Source: Closterium sp. NIES-65 (taxonomy: Eukaryota; Streptophyta; Zygnematophyceae; Desmidiales; Closteriaceae). Taken from it: a stretch of DNA of 64,000 nucleotides. Every line of letters starts with the position of its first letter. The stretch's first letter is position 1. Position numbers and translations under genes: made by a program. The notes beneath the pieces are model-generated. The model saw nothing but the letters and a program-made list of their open reading frames with translations, was not told where the DNA came from and did no database searches. Positions 63,951-64,000 of the stretch are shown here, in pieces. The DNA lies in contig CANXME010002654.1 of assembly GCA_948144175.1 (NCBI GenBank), positions 186,001 through 250,000 on the forward strand, read 5' to 3'.

Positions 63951-64000
63951 AGTAGTTGCAGCGGAAGGAACGTGGTTAGGCACACAAGCCAGGAGCGTAC

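Larger units (their letters stand above)
62733..64000 (-). mobile_element. Non-autonomous LTR element O, running off the right edge
   Basis: Minus orientation, inserted in gypsy L pol (left flank CGAAC would be the TSD). Its 3' LTR is 62733-62916, then comes a polypurine tract (CACCCCCATAGCC), the conserved alpha block (about 62968-63015), a CT-rich block (63300-63450) and a GC-rich repeat leader (63540-63950). The window's end (63960-64000) resembles the leader of E just after its PBS, so only the PBS and 5' LTR are missing. No coding domains. Same architecture as E. Confidence 0.85.

Noticed and set aside
63445..63985. Open frames of 120-210 codons on both strands near the right edge
   Set aside because: They translate the GC-rich tandem leader of element O.
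1..64000. tRNA or rRNA genes
   Set aside because: I searched by eye for tRNA-like arms and rRNA-like conserved stretches and found none; only primer binding sites resembling a tRNA 3' end are present.

Overview
This window looks like a piece of a large, repeat-rich eukaryotic genome, most likely a green-lineage alga. The evidence is tRNA-iMet-type primer binding sites (TGGTATCAGAGC) next to plant-type Ty1/copia elements, a chromodomain-bearing Ty3/gypsy element, and one spliced host gene for an OTU cysteine protease of the plant OTU4 type. A streptophyte alga such as a desmid is my guess; I cannot prove it from the sequence. Nothing bacterial, organellar or CRISPR-like is present.

About 85-90% of the window is LTR retrotransposons, many inserted inside one another. 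I use letters for the copies. Copia family alpha has short LTRs of about 125-143 bp: F, G, B, D, I and M. Copia family beta has 1093-bp LTRs: H (intact) and K (dead). Copia family gamma has LTRs of about 870 bp: A and C. Coding-less relatives with alpha-like ends are E, N and O. Gypsy elements are P, J and L. Five-bp target-site duplications (TSDs) prove several insertions: H in G (CCGCC), E in P (GGAAG), B in A (CTCTC), C in K (GAAGG), K in J (CGTGG) and I in J (TACTG).

Layout: 1-13040 is a gypsy remnant (P, minus strand) carrying F, G (with intact H inside) and E. 13041-28376 is a minus-strand copia tower, D containing A containing B. 28377-50607 is gypsy J (minus), split by K (which contains C) and by I. 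50608-51304 is unassigned. 51305-54691 holds copia M and non-autonomous N. 54692-55636 is low-copy DNA, followed by a 168-bp MITE (55637-55804). 55808-60334 is the host gene and its repeats. 60541-62732 is the start of gypsy L, which is cut by non-autonomous O running off the right edge.

The most striking biology is in two places. The OTU protease gene (exons between 56334 and 60210) has introns filled with different minisatellites, and its exon edges are themselves tandemly copied. The copied edges include the splice donor just after the catalytic Cys, and the His-plus-stop end of the last exon. Gypsy L joins gag to pol through what reads as a textbook -1 ribosomal frameshift signal: G GGA AAC, a 7-nt spacer and an H-type pseudoknot. 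Copia H has one uninterrupted 1526-residue polyprotein with all catalytic residues and LTRs that look identical, so it inserted recently and may still be mobile.
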